From positions 372,001 through 436,000 of the forward strand of contig NZ_BNBR01000006.1 of the NCBI RefSeq assembly GCF_014656055.1: 64,000 nucleotides of DNA. The letters run 5' to 3'. Shown piece by piece: positions 37,118-44,781 of this stretch. The stretch comes from Streptomyces griseosporeus (GTDB taxonomy: Bacteria; Actinomycetota; Actinomycetes; Streptomycetales; Streptomycetaceae). Below the pieces are notes generated by a model. That model had not been told where the DNA came from. It made no database searches and saw only the letters and a list, made by a program, of their open reading frames with translations. Positions within the stretch are counted from its first letter, which is position 1. Each line of letters begins with the position of its first letter. The position numbers and the translations under genes were made by a program.

Positions 37118-37472
37118 GCCTAACTCCCCTATTACTGGCCCTTGCACAGATCCACACTTCGCGGATCCGGGTCAGACCTCACCCCCCAGTCAGCGGGGGC
37201 GTGCGCCGGAACGCGTCGACCGCGGCTGAATGTATCTGTCCAACTGCCGTCTGCAACAGGTCAATCGGACGAGAATTCTGGACGCGCACGGTCCGGAATG
37301 TAGTGAGAATTCCACTGAATTCAGGTCAAGTCGGGCGCCACAAAAAACACAAAAGCCGCGAAAGACACGCACACTTTGGCTGCTTCTTGTCGGGCTCGCG
37401 GCAGGAATCCAGGGCCCGCCGATCAGCGATCGGGGCCGTGTTCCCCAACTCTACCGCGCTCAATCACGCAGA
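37118..37472 (-). promoter_or_regulatory. Promoter/leader region of the cold-shock gene
   Basis: No gene seen. The stretch is AT-richer than its surroundings, with gagaattc repeated and an A-rich tract (acaaaaaacacaaaagcc) at about 37340-37360. It probably holds the csp promoter and a long 5' untranslated region. No specific structure could be assigned. Confidence 0.4.
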
Positions 37473-37507
37473 ATTGCCCCCTCCGTTTCTCTTACGGAGG
37501 GGGCAAT
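37473..37507 (-). terminator. Terminator of the thrC-like/moaD-like operon
   Basis: ATTGCCCCCTCCGT pairs perfectly with ACGGAGGGGGCAAT around TTCTCTT. It begins 22 bp downstream of the moaD-like stop (minus strand). Confidence 0.88.
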
Positions 37508-37528
37508 CCGGGGAACTGTCGGTGACGC

Positions 37529-37804
37529 TCAGCCGCCGGCGACGGCCGGAATGATCGACACGCCCGCGCCGTCCGGCGTCGGCGTCTCCAGACCCTGCTC
37601 GAAACGGACGTCGTCGTCGTTGACGTACACGTTCACGAACCGGCGCAGCTTGCCCTGGTCGTCCAGGACGCGCGCGGCGATCCCGGTGTGGTTCTTCTCC
37701 AGGTCGGAGATGACCTCGGACAGGGTCGCGCCCTCGGCGGCGACCTCGGCCTGCCCGCCTGTGTAGGTGCGCAGGATGGTGGGGATGCGGACGGTCACGC
37801 TCAT
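37529..37804 (-). CDS. MoaD/ThiS-family sulfur carrier protein
   Basis: The product is 91 residues with a beta-grasp pattern (VTVRIPTILRTYTGGQAEV, FVNVYVNDDDVRF) and the C-terminal end IIPAVAGG. The terminal Gly-Gly is the site that an E1-like enzyme activates to a thiocarboxylate in MoaD, ThiS and CysO. Its ATG overlaps the stop of the thrC-like gene (ATGA), so they are translationally coupled. The pair sits behind a SAM-I riboswitch. I infer that it supplies sulfur to the thrC-like enzyme; a molybdopterin role is less likely because no moa genes adjoin. Confidence 0.93.
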   Translation of the reverse strand: MSVTVRIPTILRTYTGGQAEVAAEGATLSEVISDLEKNHTGIAARVLDDQGKLRRFVNVYVNDDDVRFEQGLETPTPDGAGVSIIPAVAGG

Positions 37805-39084
37805 GCGAGGCCAGCCTCTCGGAAGGAGTCCAGGTTCGGGCGGATGGTGGCGGTCAGGCCGGTGCCGGCCACCGCGTCGAGGGTCTTCAGGCCGTCGCCG
37901 GTGTTCAGGACGACCGTGGTCTTCGTGGGGTCGAGGACACCGTTCTCGATCAGCTTGCGGGTCACACCCACCGTCACCCCGCCGGCGGTCTCCGCGAAGA
38001 TGCCCTCCGTGCGGGCGAGCAGCTTGATCGCGTCGACGACCTGCTCGTCCGTGACGTCCTCCACGGCGCCGCCGGTGCGCCGGGCGATGTCGAGGACGTA
38101 CGGCCCGTCGGCCGGGTTGCCGATGGCCAGCGACTTGGCGATGGTGTTCGGCTTCTGCGGGCGGACGACGTCGTGCCCGGCCTTGAAGGCGGTGGAGACC
38201 GGCGAGCAGCCCTCGGCCTGCGCGCCGAAGATCTTGTACGGCCTGTCCTCCACCAGACCCAGCTTGATCAGCTCCTGCAGACCCTTGTCGATCTTCGTGA
38301 GCTGCGAGCCGGAGGCGATCGGCACGACGATCTGGTCGGGCAGCCGCCAGCCGAGCTGCTCGCAGATCTCGTACGCGAGCGTCTTGGAGCCCTCGGCGTA
38401 GTACGGCCGCAGGTTGACGTTGACGAAGCCCCAGCCCTCGCCGGCCGGGTCGCCGATCAGTTCGGAGCAGAAGCGGTTGACGTCGTCGTAGTTGCCCTCG
38501 ATGCCGACGAGGTCGCCGCCGTAGATCGCGGCCATGACGACCTTGCCCTGCTCCAGGTCGTGCGGGATGAACACGCACGAGCGGAAGCCGGCCCGGGCCG
38601 CGGCGGCGCCGACGGCGCCGGCCAGGTTGCCGGTGGAGGAGCAGGACAGGGTGGTGAACCCGAAGGCGCGCGCGGCCTCCAGCGCCTGCGCGACGACCCG
38701 GTCCTTGAAGGAGTGCGTCGGGTTGCCGGAGTCGTCCTTCACGTACAGCCCGCCGGTGACGCCCAGCTCACGCGCCAGGTGGTCGGCCTTGACGAGCTTG
38801 GTCCAGCCGGGGTTCAGGTTCGGCTTCTCGGCGACGTCCGCCGGGACCGGCAGCAGCGGGGCGTAACGCCAGATGTTCGCGGGTCCCGCCTCGATGCGCT
38901 TGCGCAGCTCCTCCGTGTCGTAGGAGGAGAAGTCGTACGCGATCTCCAGCGGGCCGAAACACTCCTCGCAGGCGAAGACCGGGCCGAGGGGCACGCGGTG
39001 GCCGCACTCGCGGCAGCTGAGGGCCGCGGCCGGGCCGAGGTCGACGGTGGAGTCGGTGGTGCTTGCAGCGGTCTGCACAGCCAT
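37801..39084 (-). CDS. Threonine-synthase-like PLP enzyme under SAM control
   Basis: The product is 427 residues. The N-terminus has a zinc-ribbon pair (CRECGHRV, CEECFGPLE). The PLP lysine lies in SGNPTHSFKDR, the phosphate loop is SSTGNLAGAVGA, and NTGDGLKTLD comes near the end. It is homologous to threonine synthase, which acts on O-phosphohomoserine. However, a SAM-I riboswitch precedes it, and a MoaD-like carrier is coupled downstream. These suggest replacement of phosphate by sulfur from a thiocarboxylate, giving homocysteine, rather than by water. By analogy, CysM uses CysO with O-phosphoserine. This would be a methionine route; threonine synthase proper cannot be excluded. Confidence 0.9.
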   Translation of the reverse strand: MAVQTAASTTDSTVDLGPAAALSCRECGHRVPLGPVFACEECFGPLEIAYDFSSYDTEELRKRIEAGPANIWRYAPLLPVPADVAEKPNLNPGWTKLVKADHLARELGVTGGLYVKDDSGNPTHSFKDRVVAQALEAARAFGFTTLSCSSTGNLAGAVGAAAARAGFRSCVFIPHDLEQGKVVMAAIYGGDLVGIEGNYDDVNRFCSELIGDPAGEGWGFVNVNLRPYYAEGSKTLAYEICEQLGWRLPDQIVVPIASGSQLTKIDKGLQELIKLGLVEDRPYKIFGAQAEGCSPVSTAFKAGHDVVRPQKPNTIAKSLAIGNPADGPYVLDIARRTGGAVEDVTDEQVVDAIKLLARTEGIFAETAGGVTVGVTRKLIENGVLDPTKTTVVLNTGDGLKTLDAVAGTGLTATIRPNLDSFREAGLA

Positions 39085-39104
39085 GTGAGGCGAGGCCCTT
39101 TCTC

Positions 39105-39243
39105 CTCATCTTCCTCACGACGCATCTCGCCGTGAGACGGAATTGGCACCTTCCCTGGCCGGGAGCCTCGCGTGAACGAGTCCGGTGATCAGGGGGGTTG
39201 CCGGGGCTTCATCGGGCCGTGTCCCTCTGCCCCTCTGGATGAG
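39105..39243 (-). ncRNA. SAM-I (S-box) riboswitch
   Basis: On the minus strand, P1 is CTCATC (39243-39238) pairing with GATGAG (39110-39105). Inside are the S-box conserved pieces: CAGAGGGGCAGAGGGA, then GGCCCGATGAAGCCCCGG, then CAACC, then GGTGCCAATTCC, in the right order. The 3' strand of P1 runs straight into AGGAGAAAGGG, the ribosome-site region before ATG 39084, so control is probably at translation initiation; no terminator hairpin is evident. It senses S-adenosylmethionine and normally represses methionine or sulfur genes. Confidence 0.93.
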
Positions 39244-39355
39244 CGGTATGTGGTTGTGAACGCGGGGCCACCCCGACATGCGATGGTCACCGGCGTTGTT
39301 CAAGACTGTAACCGAAGGCCAGGACAGTTGAGATAGTCGTCCGAAGCGCGAGATG

Positions 39356-39380
39356 GATCACACGGTCACCCGGTGTGATC
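39356..39380. promoter_or_regulatory. Palindromic operator candidate upstream of gpgS
   Basis: GATCACAC (39356-39363) and GTGTGATC (39373-39380) form a perfect 8-bp inverted repeat with a 9-nt spacer, ending 23 bp before GTG 39404. An in-frame ATG at 39353 would place it inside the gene, but the SD favours GTG 39404. It looks like a repressor site; the regulator is unknown. Confidence 0.5.
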
Positions 39381-39403
39381 ACGACAGTGAGGAGCCGCAG
39401 ACC

Positions 39404-40348
39404 GTGCTTGCCGAAGTAGAGCGCTGGCTGACCACCCGCTCCTGGTCCGCGACCGATCGCCCGCTGCACCAGATCCTGGCCGCGAAGCAGCGCACCGGCC
39501 AGACCGTCTCCGTCGTCCTGCCCGCCCTGAACGAGGAGGAGACGGTCGGCGACATCGTCGCCGTGATCCGCCACGACCTCATGCAGCAGGTCCCGCTCGT
39601 CGACGAGCTCGTCGTCGTCGACTCGGGCTCCACCGACCGCACCGCCGAGGTGGCCGCCGCGGCGGGCGCCCGGGTCGTCCACCGCGACGACATCCTCCCG
39701 CGCATCCCGGCCGTCCCCGGCAAGGGCGAGGTCCTGTGGCGCTCACTCCTCGTCACCACTGGGGACATCGTCTGCTTCATCGACGCCGACCTGCGCGAGT
39801 TCTCCTCCGACTTCGTCTCCGGCATCGTCGGCCCGCTGCTCACCGACCCCGGTGTGCACCTGGTGAAGGGCATGTACGACCGCCCGCTCGCCGGCGCGGC
39901 CGGCCAGGGCGGCCGGGTCACCGAACTCATGGCCCGCCCGCTGCTCAACATGCACTGGCCGCAGCTCGCCGGCTTCGTCCAGCCCCTCGGCGGCGAGTAC
40001 GCCGCACGCCGGTCGCTCCTCGAACAACTCCCCTTCCCCGTCGGCTACGGCGTCGAGCTGGGCATGCTGATCGACGCCCTGCACCTGGTGGGCCTGGACG
40101 CCCTCGCCCAGGTCGACGTCGGCGTCCGCAAGCACCGCCACCAGGACGGCCAGGCCCTCGGCCGGATGGCCGCGGCGATCTACCGCACCGCGCAGCTCCG
40201 CCTCGCCCGCGGCCACCTCATCCGCCCCGCCCTGACCCAGTTCGAACGCGGCGAGGACGGCTTCGAGCCCCGCACGTACTCCGTCGACACCGAGGAACGC
40301 CCGCCGATGATCGAGATCGCGGAGTACGCGGCCCGGAAGGTGGCGTAG
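39404..40348 (+). CDS. gpgS: Glucosyl-3-phosphoglycerate synthase
   Basis: The product is 314 residues. The GT81/GT-A fold is visible: VSVVLPALNEEETVG, DELVVVDSGSTDRT, CFIDADLREF (DxD motif), VKGMYDRPL, GGEYAARRSLLEQLPFPVGYGVELGMLID and RKHRHQDG. It transfers glucose from a nucleotide sugar to 3-phosphoglycerate, the first step to glucosylglycerate, an osmolyte, or methylglucose lipopolysaccharides. GTG 39404 has GAGGAG 9 nt upstream; ATG 39353 is an alternative. The neighbouring otsA and otsB point to a compatible-solute cluster. Confidence 0.92.
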   Translation: MLAEVERWLTTRSWSATDRPLHQILAAKQRTGQTVSVVLPALNEEETVGDIVAVIRHDLMQQVPLVDELVVVDSGSTDRTAEVAAAAGARVVHRDDILPRIPAVPGKGEVLWRSLLVTTGDIVCFIDADLREFSSDFVSGIVGPLLTDPGVHLVKGMYDRPLAGAAGQGGRVTELMARPLLNMHWPQLAGFVQPLGGEYAARRSLLEQLPFPVGYGVELGMLIDALHLVGLDALAQVDVGVRKHRHQDGQALGRMAAAIYRTAQLRLARGHLIRPALTQFERGEDGFEPRTYSVDTEERPPMIEIAEYAARKVA

Positions 40349-40467
40349 GGCGTGTCCGCAACCCGGCGGCACCCGGGATTCCGCCGGTCGTATACGGAAT
40401 TGCCCGCATGGCCGGGGAGACCGGCCCGTACGTTTGAGCGTTTCCGGGCCGGGCTAGGTTGAGGGCT

Positions 40468-41865
40468 ATGGCTTCCACGCACGGTGCTGAGGTACTGGTC
40501 GCGTCCAACCGCGGCCCGGTTTCGTATCAGGTGCGCGAGGACGGCTCGCTCGGCGCGAAACGCGGCGGCGGCGGTCTCGTCTCGGGCCTGTCGGCGATCG
40601 GACCCGACGCGGGCGCCCTGTGGGTCTGCTCGGCGCTCTCCGACGGAGATCGCGAGGCGGTCCGGCAGGGCGTGGGCGAACCGGGCGTCCGCATGCTGCC
40701 GATCCCGCCGGACGTCCACGCCGACGCCTACAACGGCATCGCCAACTCGGTCCTGTGGTTCGTCCACCACATGCTGTACCAGACGCCGCTGGAGCCGGTC
40801 TTCGACGCGGAGTTCCGCCGCCAGTGGGCGTCGTACGAGACGTACAACCGCGCGTTCGCCGAGGCGCTGGCCGAGGAGGCGGCGGAGGGCGCGGCGGTGC
40901 TGGTCCAGGACTACCACCTGACCCTGGTCCCCGGCATGCTCCGCGCGCTCCGCCCCGACCTGCGCATCGCCCACTTCTCACACACCCCCTGGGCACCGCC
41001 CGAGTACTTCCGGCTGCTCCCCGACGACATCGCCCACCAGGTCCTGACCGGCATGCTCGGCGCGGACCGCCTCGGCTTCCTGACCCGCCGCTGGGCGGAC
41101 GCGTTCACGGCGTGCGCGGAGCGGTTCGCGGACGGGCTCGGGGGAACGGAGATCGGCGTGCACGGTCTGGGCGCGGACGCGGACTTCCTGCGCCGCAGGG
41201 CCCACGAACAGGACGTGAACGAGCGCATGGGCGGCCTGCGCGAGGAGATCGGCGAGGGCCGGAAGACGATCGTCCGAGTGGACCGCACGGAACTCTCGAA
41301 GAACATCGTCCGGGGCCTGCTGGCCTACCGCGCCCTCCTCGAAGAGCACCCGGAGTGGCACACCCGCGTCGTCCATGTGGCGTTCGCCTACCCCTCCCGG
41401 CAGGACCTCGCCGTCTACCGCGACTACACGGCCGAGGTGCAGCGGGTGGCGCAGGAGATCAACGACGCCTTCGGCACCCCGGACTGGACGCCGGTCGTGC
41501 TGCACGTCAAGGACGACTTCGCGCGCTCCCTGGCCGCCTACCGGCTGGCGGACGTGGCCCTGGTCAACCCGATCCGCGACGGCATGAACCTGGTCGCCAA
41601 GGAGGTACCGGTCGTCTCCGACGAGGGCTGCGCGCTGGTGCTGTCCCGGGAGGCGGGGGCGTACGAGGAGCTGGGCGAGGACGCGCTGGTCGTCAACCCG
41701 TACGACGTGACCGGCACCGCCCGCGCGCTGCACGAGGCGCTGACGATGCCGGCCGGGGAGCGGGCCGAGCGCGCCAAGCGCCTCATGGCGGCGGCGACTG
41801 CCCTCCCGCCGAAGCAGTGGTTCCTGGACCAGCTGCAGGCGCTGCGCGGGGCTCAGCCCAGCTGA
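40468..41865 (+). CDS. otsA: Trehalose-6-phosphate synthase (GT20)
   Basis: The product is 465 residues. GT20 features in order: VASNRGPVS, KRGGGGLVSGL, LWFVHHMLYQ, VLVQDYHL, FSHTPWAPPEYFRLLP, RVDRTELSKNIVRGL and ALVNPIRDGMNLVAKE. It joins a nucleotide-glucose and glucose-6-phosphate to trehalose-6-phosphate; a related Streptomyces enzyme has been reported to prefer GDP-glucose. TAGGTT (40455-40460) lies 7 nt before ATG 40468, indicating a leaderless transcript. It converges on otsB with a 13-bp overlap of 3' ends. Confidence 0.93.
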   Translation: MASTHGAEVLVASNRGPVSYQVREDGSLGAKRGGGGLVSGLSAIGPDAGALWVCSALSDGDREAVRQGVGEPGVRMLPIPPDVHADAYNGIANSVLWFVHHMLYQTPLEPVFDAEFRRQWASYETYNRAFAEALAEEAAEGAAVLVQDYHLTLVPGMLRALRPDLRIAHFSHTPWAPPEYFRLLPDDIAHQVLTGMLGADRLGFLTRRWADAFTACAERFADGLGGTEIGVHGLGADADFLRRRAHEQDVNERMGGLREEIGEGRKTIVRVDRTELSKNIVRGLLAYRALLEEHPEWHTRVVHVAFAYPSRQDLAVYRDYTAEVQRVAQEINDAFGTPDWTPVVLHVKDDFARSLAAYRLADVALVNPIRDGMNLVAKEVPVVSDEGCALVLSREAGAYEELGEDALVVNPYDVTGTARALHEALTMPAGERAERAKRLMAAATALPPKQWFLDQLQALRGAQPS

Positions 41866-42701
41866 CGGGCGAGCGCCGCGAGCAACCGCACGACCCCCTC
41901 GGGCCCGTCGACCACGAGGTCGGCGCGCTCGGCCAGCTCGCTGACCTCGCTGCTGCCGCTGCACACGAGCAGCCCCGGCAGGCCGTCCGACCTGAGCTTC
42001 TCCACGGCGGCGAAGGCGGGCAGGTCACCGAGGTCGTCGCCGGCGTACAGCACGCAGGAGGCGCCCAGCTCACGGACGTACTCGGTGAGCGCGACGCCCT
42101 TGTCCATGCCGGGCGGGCGCAGCTCCAGCACCATCCGGCCGGGCTCGACGATGAGCCCGTGCCGGGTGGCGAGGGCGGTCAGGGGCTCGCGGAGCGCGTC
42201 GAACGCGCCCTGCGGATCCTGGGCCCGCCGCGTGTGCACGGCGACGGCCCGCCCCTTCTCCTCCACCCAGGCCCCGTCCGCGACCCCGGCCGACTCGATC
42301 ACCCCGGGCAGCCAGGCCCGTACGGCGGCGACGCCCGGATGCGGGGGCGGTGCGCTGACCTGCCCGCTCCTCGCATCCCAGCGCTCGGCGCCGTAATGCC
42401 CGAGCACGGACAGGTGCTCCAGCCCCGGCACGCCGGCGAACCCGCCGTACCGCACGGCCACCTCGGCGGGGCGCCCGGTGACCACGGCGACGGCGGCGAG
42501 CTTCGGGGCGAGCGCCGCGAGCGCGGGTACGGCGTCGGGGTGCGCCCTGGCCCGGTCCGGGTCCGGCACGATCGGCGCGAGGGTCCCGTCGAAGTCCAGC
42601 GCGACCACGGCACGGGCCGGCTCCGCGAGCAACTTGCTCAGCCCGTCCCGCCCCTGCGGGGTGCGCGGACTCGGAAGGTCGTCTACATGCTGACTGCCCA
42701 T
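41853..42701 (-). CDS. otsB: Trehalose-6-phosphate phosphatase
   Basis: The product is 282 residues. HAD motif I is LDFDGTLAPI, motif II is VVTGRP, and motif IV is YAGDDLGDLPAF. GHYGAERWDA and LELRPPGMDKGVALTEY are typical of OtsB. It dephosphorylates trehalose-6-phosphate to trehalose. It is on the opposite strand to otsA with overlapping 3' ends, so antisense coupling of the two messages is possible. Repeat copy B lies directly upstream and could carry its promoter. Confidence 0.94.
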   Translation of the reverse strand: MGSQHVDDLPSPRTPQGRDGLSKLLAEPARAVVALDFDGTLAPIVPDPDRARAHPDAVPALAALAPKLAAVAVVTGRPAEVAVRYGGFAGVPGLEHLSVLGHYGAERWDARSGQVSAPPPHPGVAAVRAWLPGVIESAGVADGAWVEEKGRAVAVHTRRAQDPQGAFDALREPLTALATRHGLIVEPGRMVLELRPPGMDKGVALTEYVRELGASCVLYAGDDLGDLPAFAAVEKLRSDGLPGLLVCSGSSEVSELAERADLVVDGPEGVVRLLAALARQLG

Positions 42702-42770
42702 GCGGTGACCCTATCCACCGAGGCCTCCCCTGAACCTGCACCCTGCACTGCGGCCGGCCGGAGGCGGTTC

Positions 42771-43098
42771 GCGCAGCCCGGCGCCAACGGGGTGCCGCTG
42801 CGCCCACCCGTGCCGCCCCAGCGGCACGACTGCCCGCAGCTCAGTGGGCTGAGTGGGACAGCCGCCGACGGCGGGAAGGGGACGTGTCGGGGGGTGTCCG
42901 CCCGCAGCGGGCGCCGGAAAGAAGCGGCACGAATTTGACCGTACCCAGCGGCGCACCGAGGACGGATACCCCCCGGCGCGGCCCCGACCCACCCACCAGC
43001 AGACGGCGCAACACCAGCCACCCACCCACAGAAGCGGGCCGCCGCAGGCATATAGGGGCGCGGGGAACTGCGCGAGCAACCACCCACCCACCCGCACC
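42771..43098 (-). repeat. Dispersed intergenic element, copy B
   Basis: Roughly 328 bp, reverse orientation relative to copies A and C. It carries the same invariant blocks (44, 37 and 50 nt) and lacks a segment of about 50-130 bp seen in A and C between the second and third block. It lies between otsB and the DUF3263 gene, which are both on the minus strand. Confidence 0.85.
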
Positions 43099-43127
43099 GG
43101 CGACCCCGCGCCCAGCCCCCACCGGCC

Positions 43128-43355
43128 TCAGCGTTCCGTGCGGCGCGAGTCCCGCACCCGGCGCAGCCTGTTCACCGTCACCGGATCGTGCGCCAGCGCC
43201 CGCTCGTCGTCCAGCAGGGCGTTCAGGAGCTGGTAGTAGCGCACCGGGGACAGGCCGAGTTCCTCACGGATCGCCCGCTCCTTCGCGCCCGGGCCGGCGA
43301 ACGGCCGCCGTTCCAGCGCCAGGATCCCCAACTCCCTCGCACCCAGCTCTTCCAT
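43128..43355 (-). CDS. DUF3263 protein
   Basis: The product is 75 residues. ERAIREELGLSPVRYYQLLNALLDD with a charged C-terminus matches the short actinobacterial DUF3263 family. The helix-turn-helix-like pattern suggests nucleic-acid binding. TACCGT (minus strand, 43367-43362) lies 6 nt before ATG 43355, so the mRNA is leaderless. It is just downstream of the sugar-binding lipoprotein gene on the same strand. Confidence 0.88.
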   Translation of the reverse strand: MEELGARELGILALERRPFAGPGAKERAIREELGLSPVRYYQLLNALLDDERALAHDPVTVNRLRRVRDSRRTER

Positions 43356-43373
43356 ACCGGAACGGTAGCGCGC

Positions 43374-44654
43374 CTACTCCGCCGCCTGCGCCGCCGTAGC
43401 CGCCGTCTGCAACTGCCGCAGCACCCCCGAAGGACTGCCCCCCGCCTGCACCGCGGAGCCGATCCGCCGCTTGATGTCCGCGCTCACCGCCGCCCACGAC
43501 GTCTTCCCCACCGGATACAGCTCGGACACCGGCAACTGCTCCAGGAACGGCGCGAGATCCCGGTCCTGCGGCGACGAGGACATCACCGCGGACGCGGACG
43601 TCGTCACCGGCAGCAGGTCGTACTCACGGGAGAAGGCGAGCACGTTCTCGTCGTTGTAGACGAAGTCGAGGAACGCCCCGACCTCCTCCCGGTGCCCGTT
43701 CTGCCGGAACGCCGTCATCCAGTCGGCCACGCCCATCACGGACCGGCTCGGCCCGTTGACCCCCGGCATGGGCACCATGCCGAACTTCACGCCCTTCTTC
43801 GCGGCCATCTTCATCAGCGAGGGATGCCCGTTCAGCATCCCCACCTCCCCGTCCGCGAACGCGGCGAACGCGGCGGCCCGGTTGAGCTTCCCCGGCGCGA
43901 CGGGCCCGGTCAGGTCCTTGCCGACCAGCTCGTTCTTCAGCCAGGTGAAGGTGTCGATGTTCTGCGCGGAGTCGATGGCGTAGGAGTTGACCGTGTCGGT
44001 GTACCCGCCGCCACCGCTCAGCAGCCACTGCATCGTCTCGGCCTGCGCCTCCTCCGGCCCGAGCGGCAGCGCGTACGGGTACTTCACGCCCTCCGCCTTC
44101 AGCGCGGCCGCGTCCGCCGCCAGCTCGCTCCAGCTGGTGGGCGGCGTGATGCCGGCCTTCCGGAACAGCGTCTTGTTGTAGAAGAGCAGCCGCGTCGACG
44201 CGGCGAACGGAATCCCGTACTGCTCCCCGCGCACCTCCCCCGCCTCCACGAACTGCGAGGCGAAGTCGGCCTGCGTGGGGATGGAGAGCACCTCGGACGC
44301 CGGGTAGAGCTGCCCGGCCGCCGCGTAGTCGGCGTACGCGCCGATCTGCGCCATGTCGGGCGCGTGCCCGGCGTCGACCATCTCCTTGACCTTGCGGTCG
44401 ACGTCGTTCCAGGAGTAGACGCTGACCTCGATGTTCACGTCGGGGTGGTCGGCCTCGTACGCGGCGACGAGGTCGTCCCAGTACTTCTGCGTGCTGTTGG
44501 CCGCGCTGTCGCCGTAGTCCGCGGCGACGAGCCTGAGCGTGACGTCGTCGCCACCGGTCACCCCGCAGCCCCCGAGCACCGCCGTCAGTCCGATGACGGC
44601 TCCCACCGCGACAGCCCCCGTACCGAACCTCTGCGCCCGCCGCTCCCGCTGCAC
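43374..44654 (-). CDS. ABC sugar-binding lipoprotein (orphan)
   Basis: The product is 426 residues. A signal-like segment ends in the lipobox LGGC, and the mature protein is a family-1 solute-binding protein (VTLRLVAADYGDS, IPTQADFASQFV, GIPFAASTRLLFYNKTLF, GVADWMTAFRQNG). It binds a sugar at the cell surface, but no permease genes are adjacent. Two DasR-type operators in the shared divergent region with nagK suggest a chitin- or GlcNAc-derived ligand. GTG 44654 is chosen; TTG 44669 is an alternative five codons up. Confidence 0.9.
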   Translation of the reverse strand: MQRERRAQRFGTGAVAVGAVIGLTAVLGGCGVTGGDDVTLRLVAADYGDSAANSTQKYWDDLVAAYEADHPDVNIEVSVYSWNDVDRKVKEMVDAGHAPDMAQIGAYADYAAAGQLYPASEVLSIPTQADFASQFVEAGEVRGEQYGIPFAASTRLLFYNKTLFRKAGITPPTSWSELAADAAALKAEGVKYPYALPLGPEEAQAETMQWLLSGGGGYTDTVNSYAIDSAQNIDTFTWLKNELVGKDLTGPVAPGKLNRAAAFAAFADGEVGMLNGHPSLMKMAAKKGVKFGMVPMPGVNGPSRSVMGVADWMTAFRQNGHREEVGAFLDFVYNDENVLAFSREYDLLPVTTSASAVMSSSPQDRDLAPFLEQLPVSELYPVGKTSWAAVSADIKRRIGSAVQAGGSPSGVLRQLQTAATAAQAAE

Positions 44655-44720
44655 CGTTCCGTTCCCCAACCCTCACCGGCCGGCCACCGACCGGTCTCCA
44701 CCTGTTTCCGAATACCGGAT

Positions 44721-44736
44721 TATGGTCTACACCATG
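44721..44736. promoter_or_regulatory. Candidate DasR operator 1
   Basis: TATGGTCTACACCATG matches the 12-bp dre core TGGTCTAGACCA at 11 of 12 positions. It lies between the sugar-binding lipoprotein gene and nagK. Confidence 0.7.
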
Positions 44737-44738
44737 CA

Positions 44739-44754
44739 AGTGGACTAGACCTCT
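44739..44754. promoter_or_regulatory. Candidate DasR operator 2
   Basis: AGTGGACTAGACCTCT matches the dre consensus ASTGGTCTAGACCAST at 14 of 16 positions. It lies 2 bp from operator 1 and 28 bp before the nagK start; the nagK -10 box CACACT follows. Confidence 0.7.
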
Positions 44755-44781
44755 TGCGGGTCCTAGGTCCACACTGTTCCC

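Noticed and set aside
37801-39084. Calling the gene plain thrC for threonine biosynthesis
   Set aside because: The SAM-I riboswitch and coupled sulfur carrier make a sulfur role more likely; left as a threonine-synthase-like enzyme.
42683-43087. Protein gene inside repeat copy B
   Set aside because: It runs through the dispersed element and into the otsB start on the same strand; likely non-coding.
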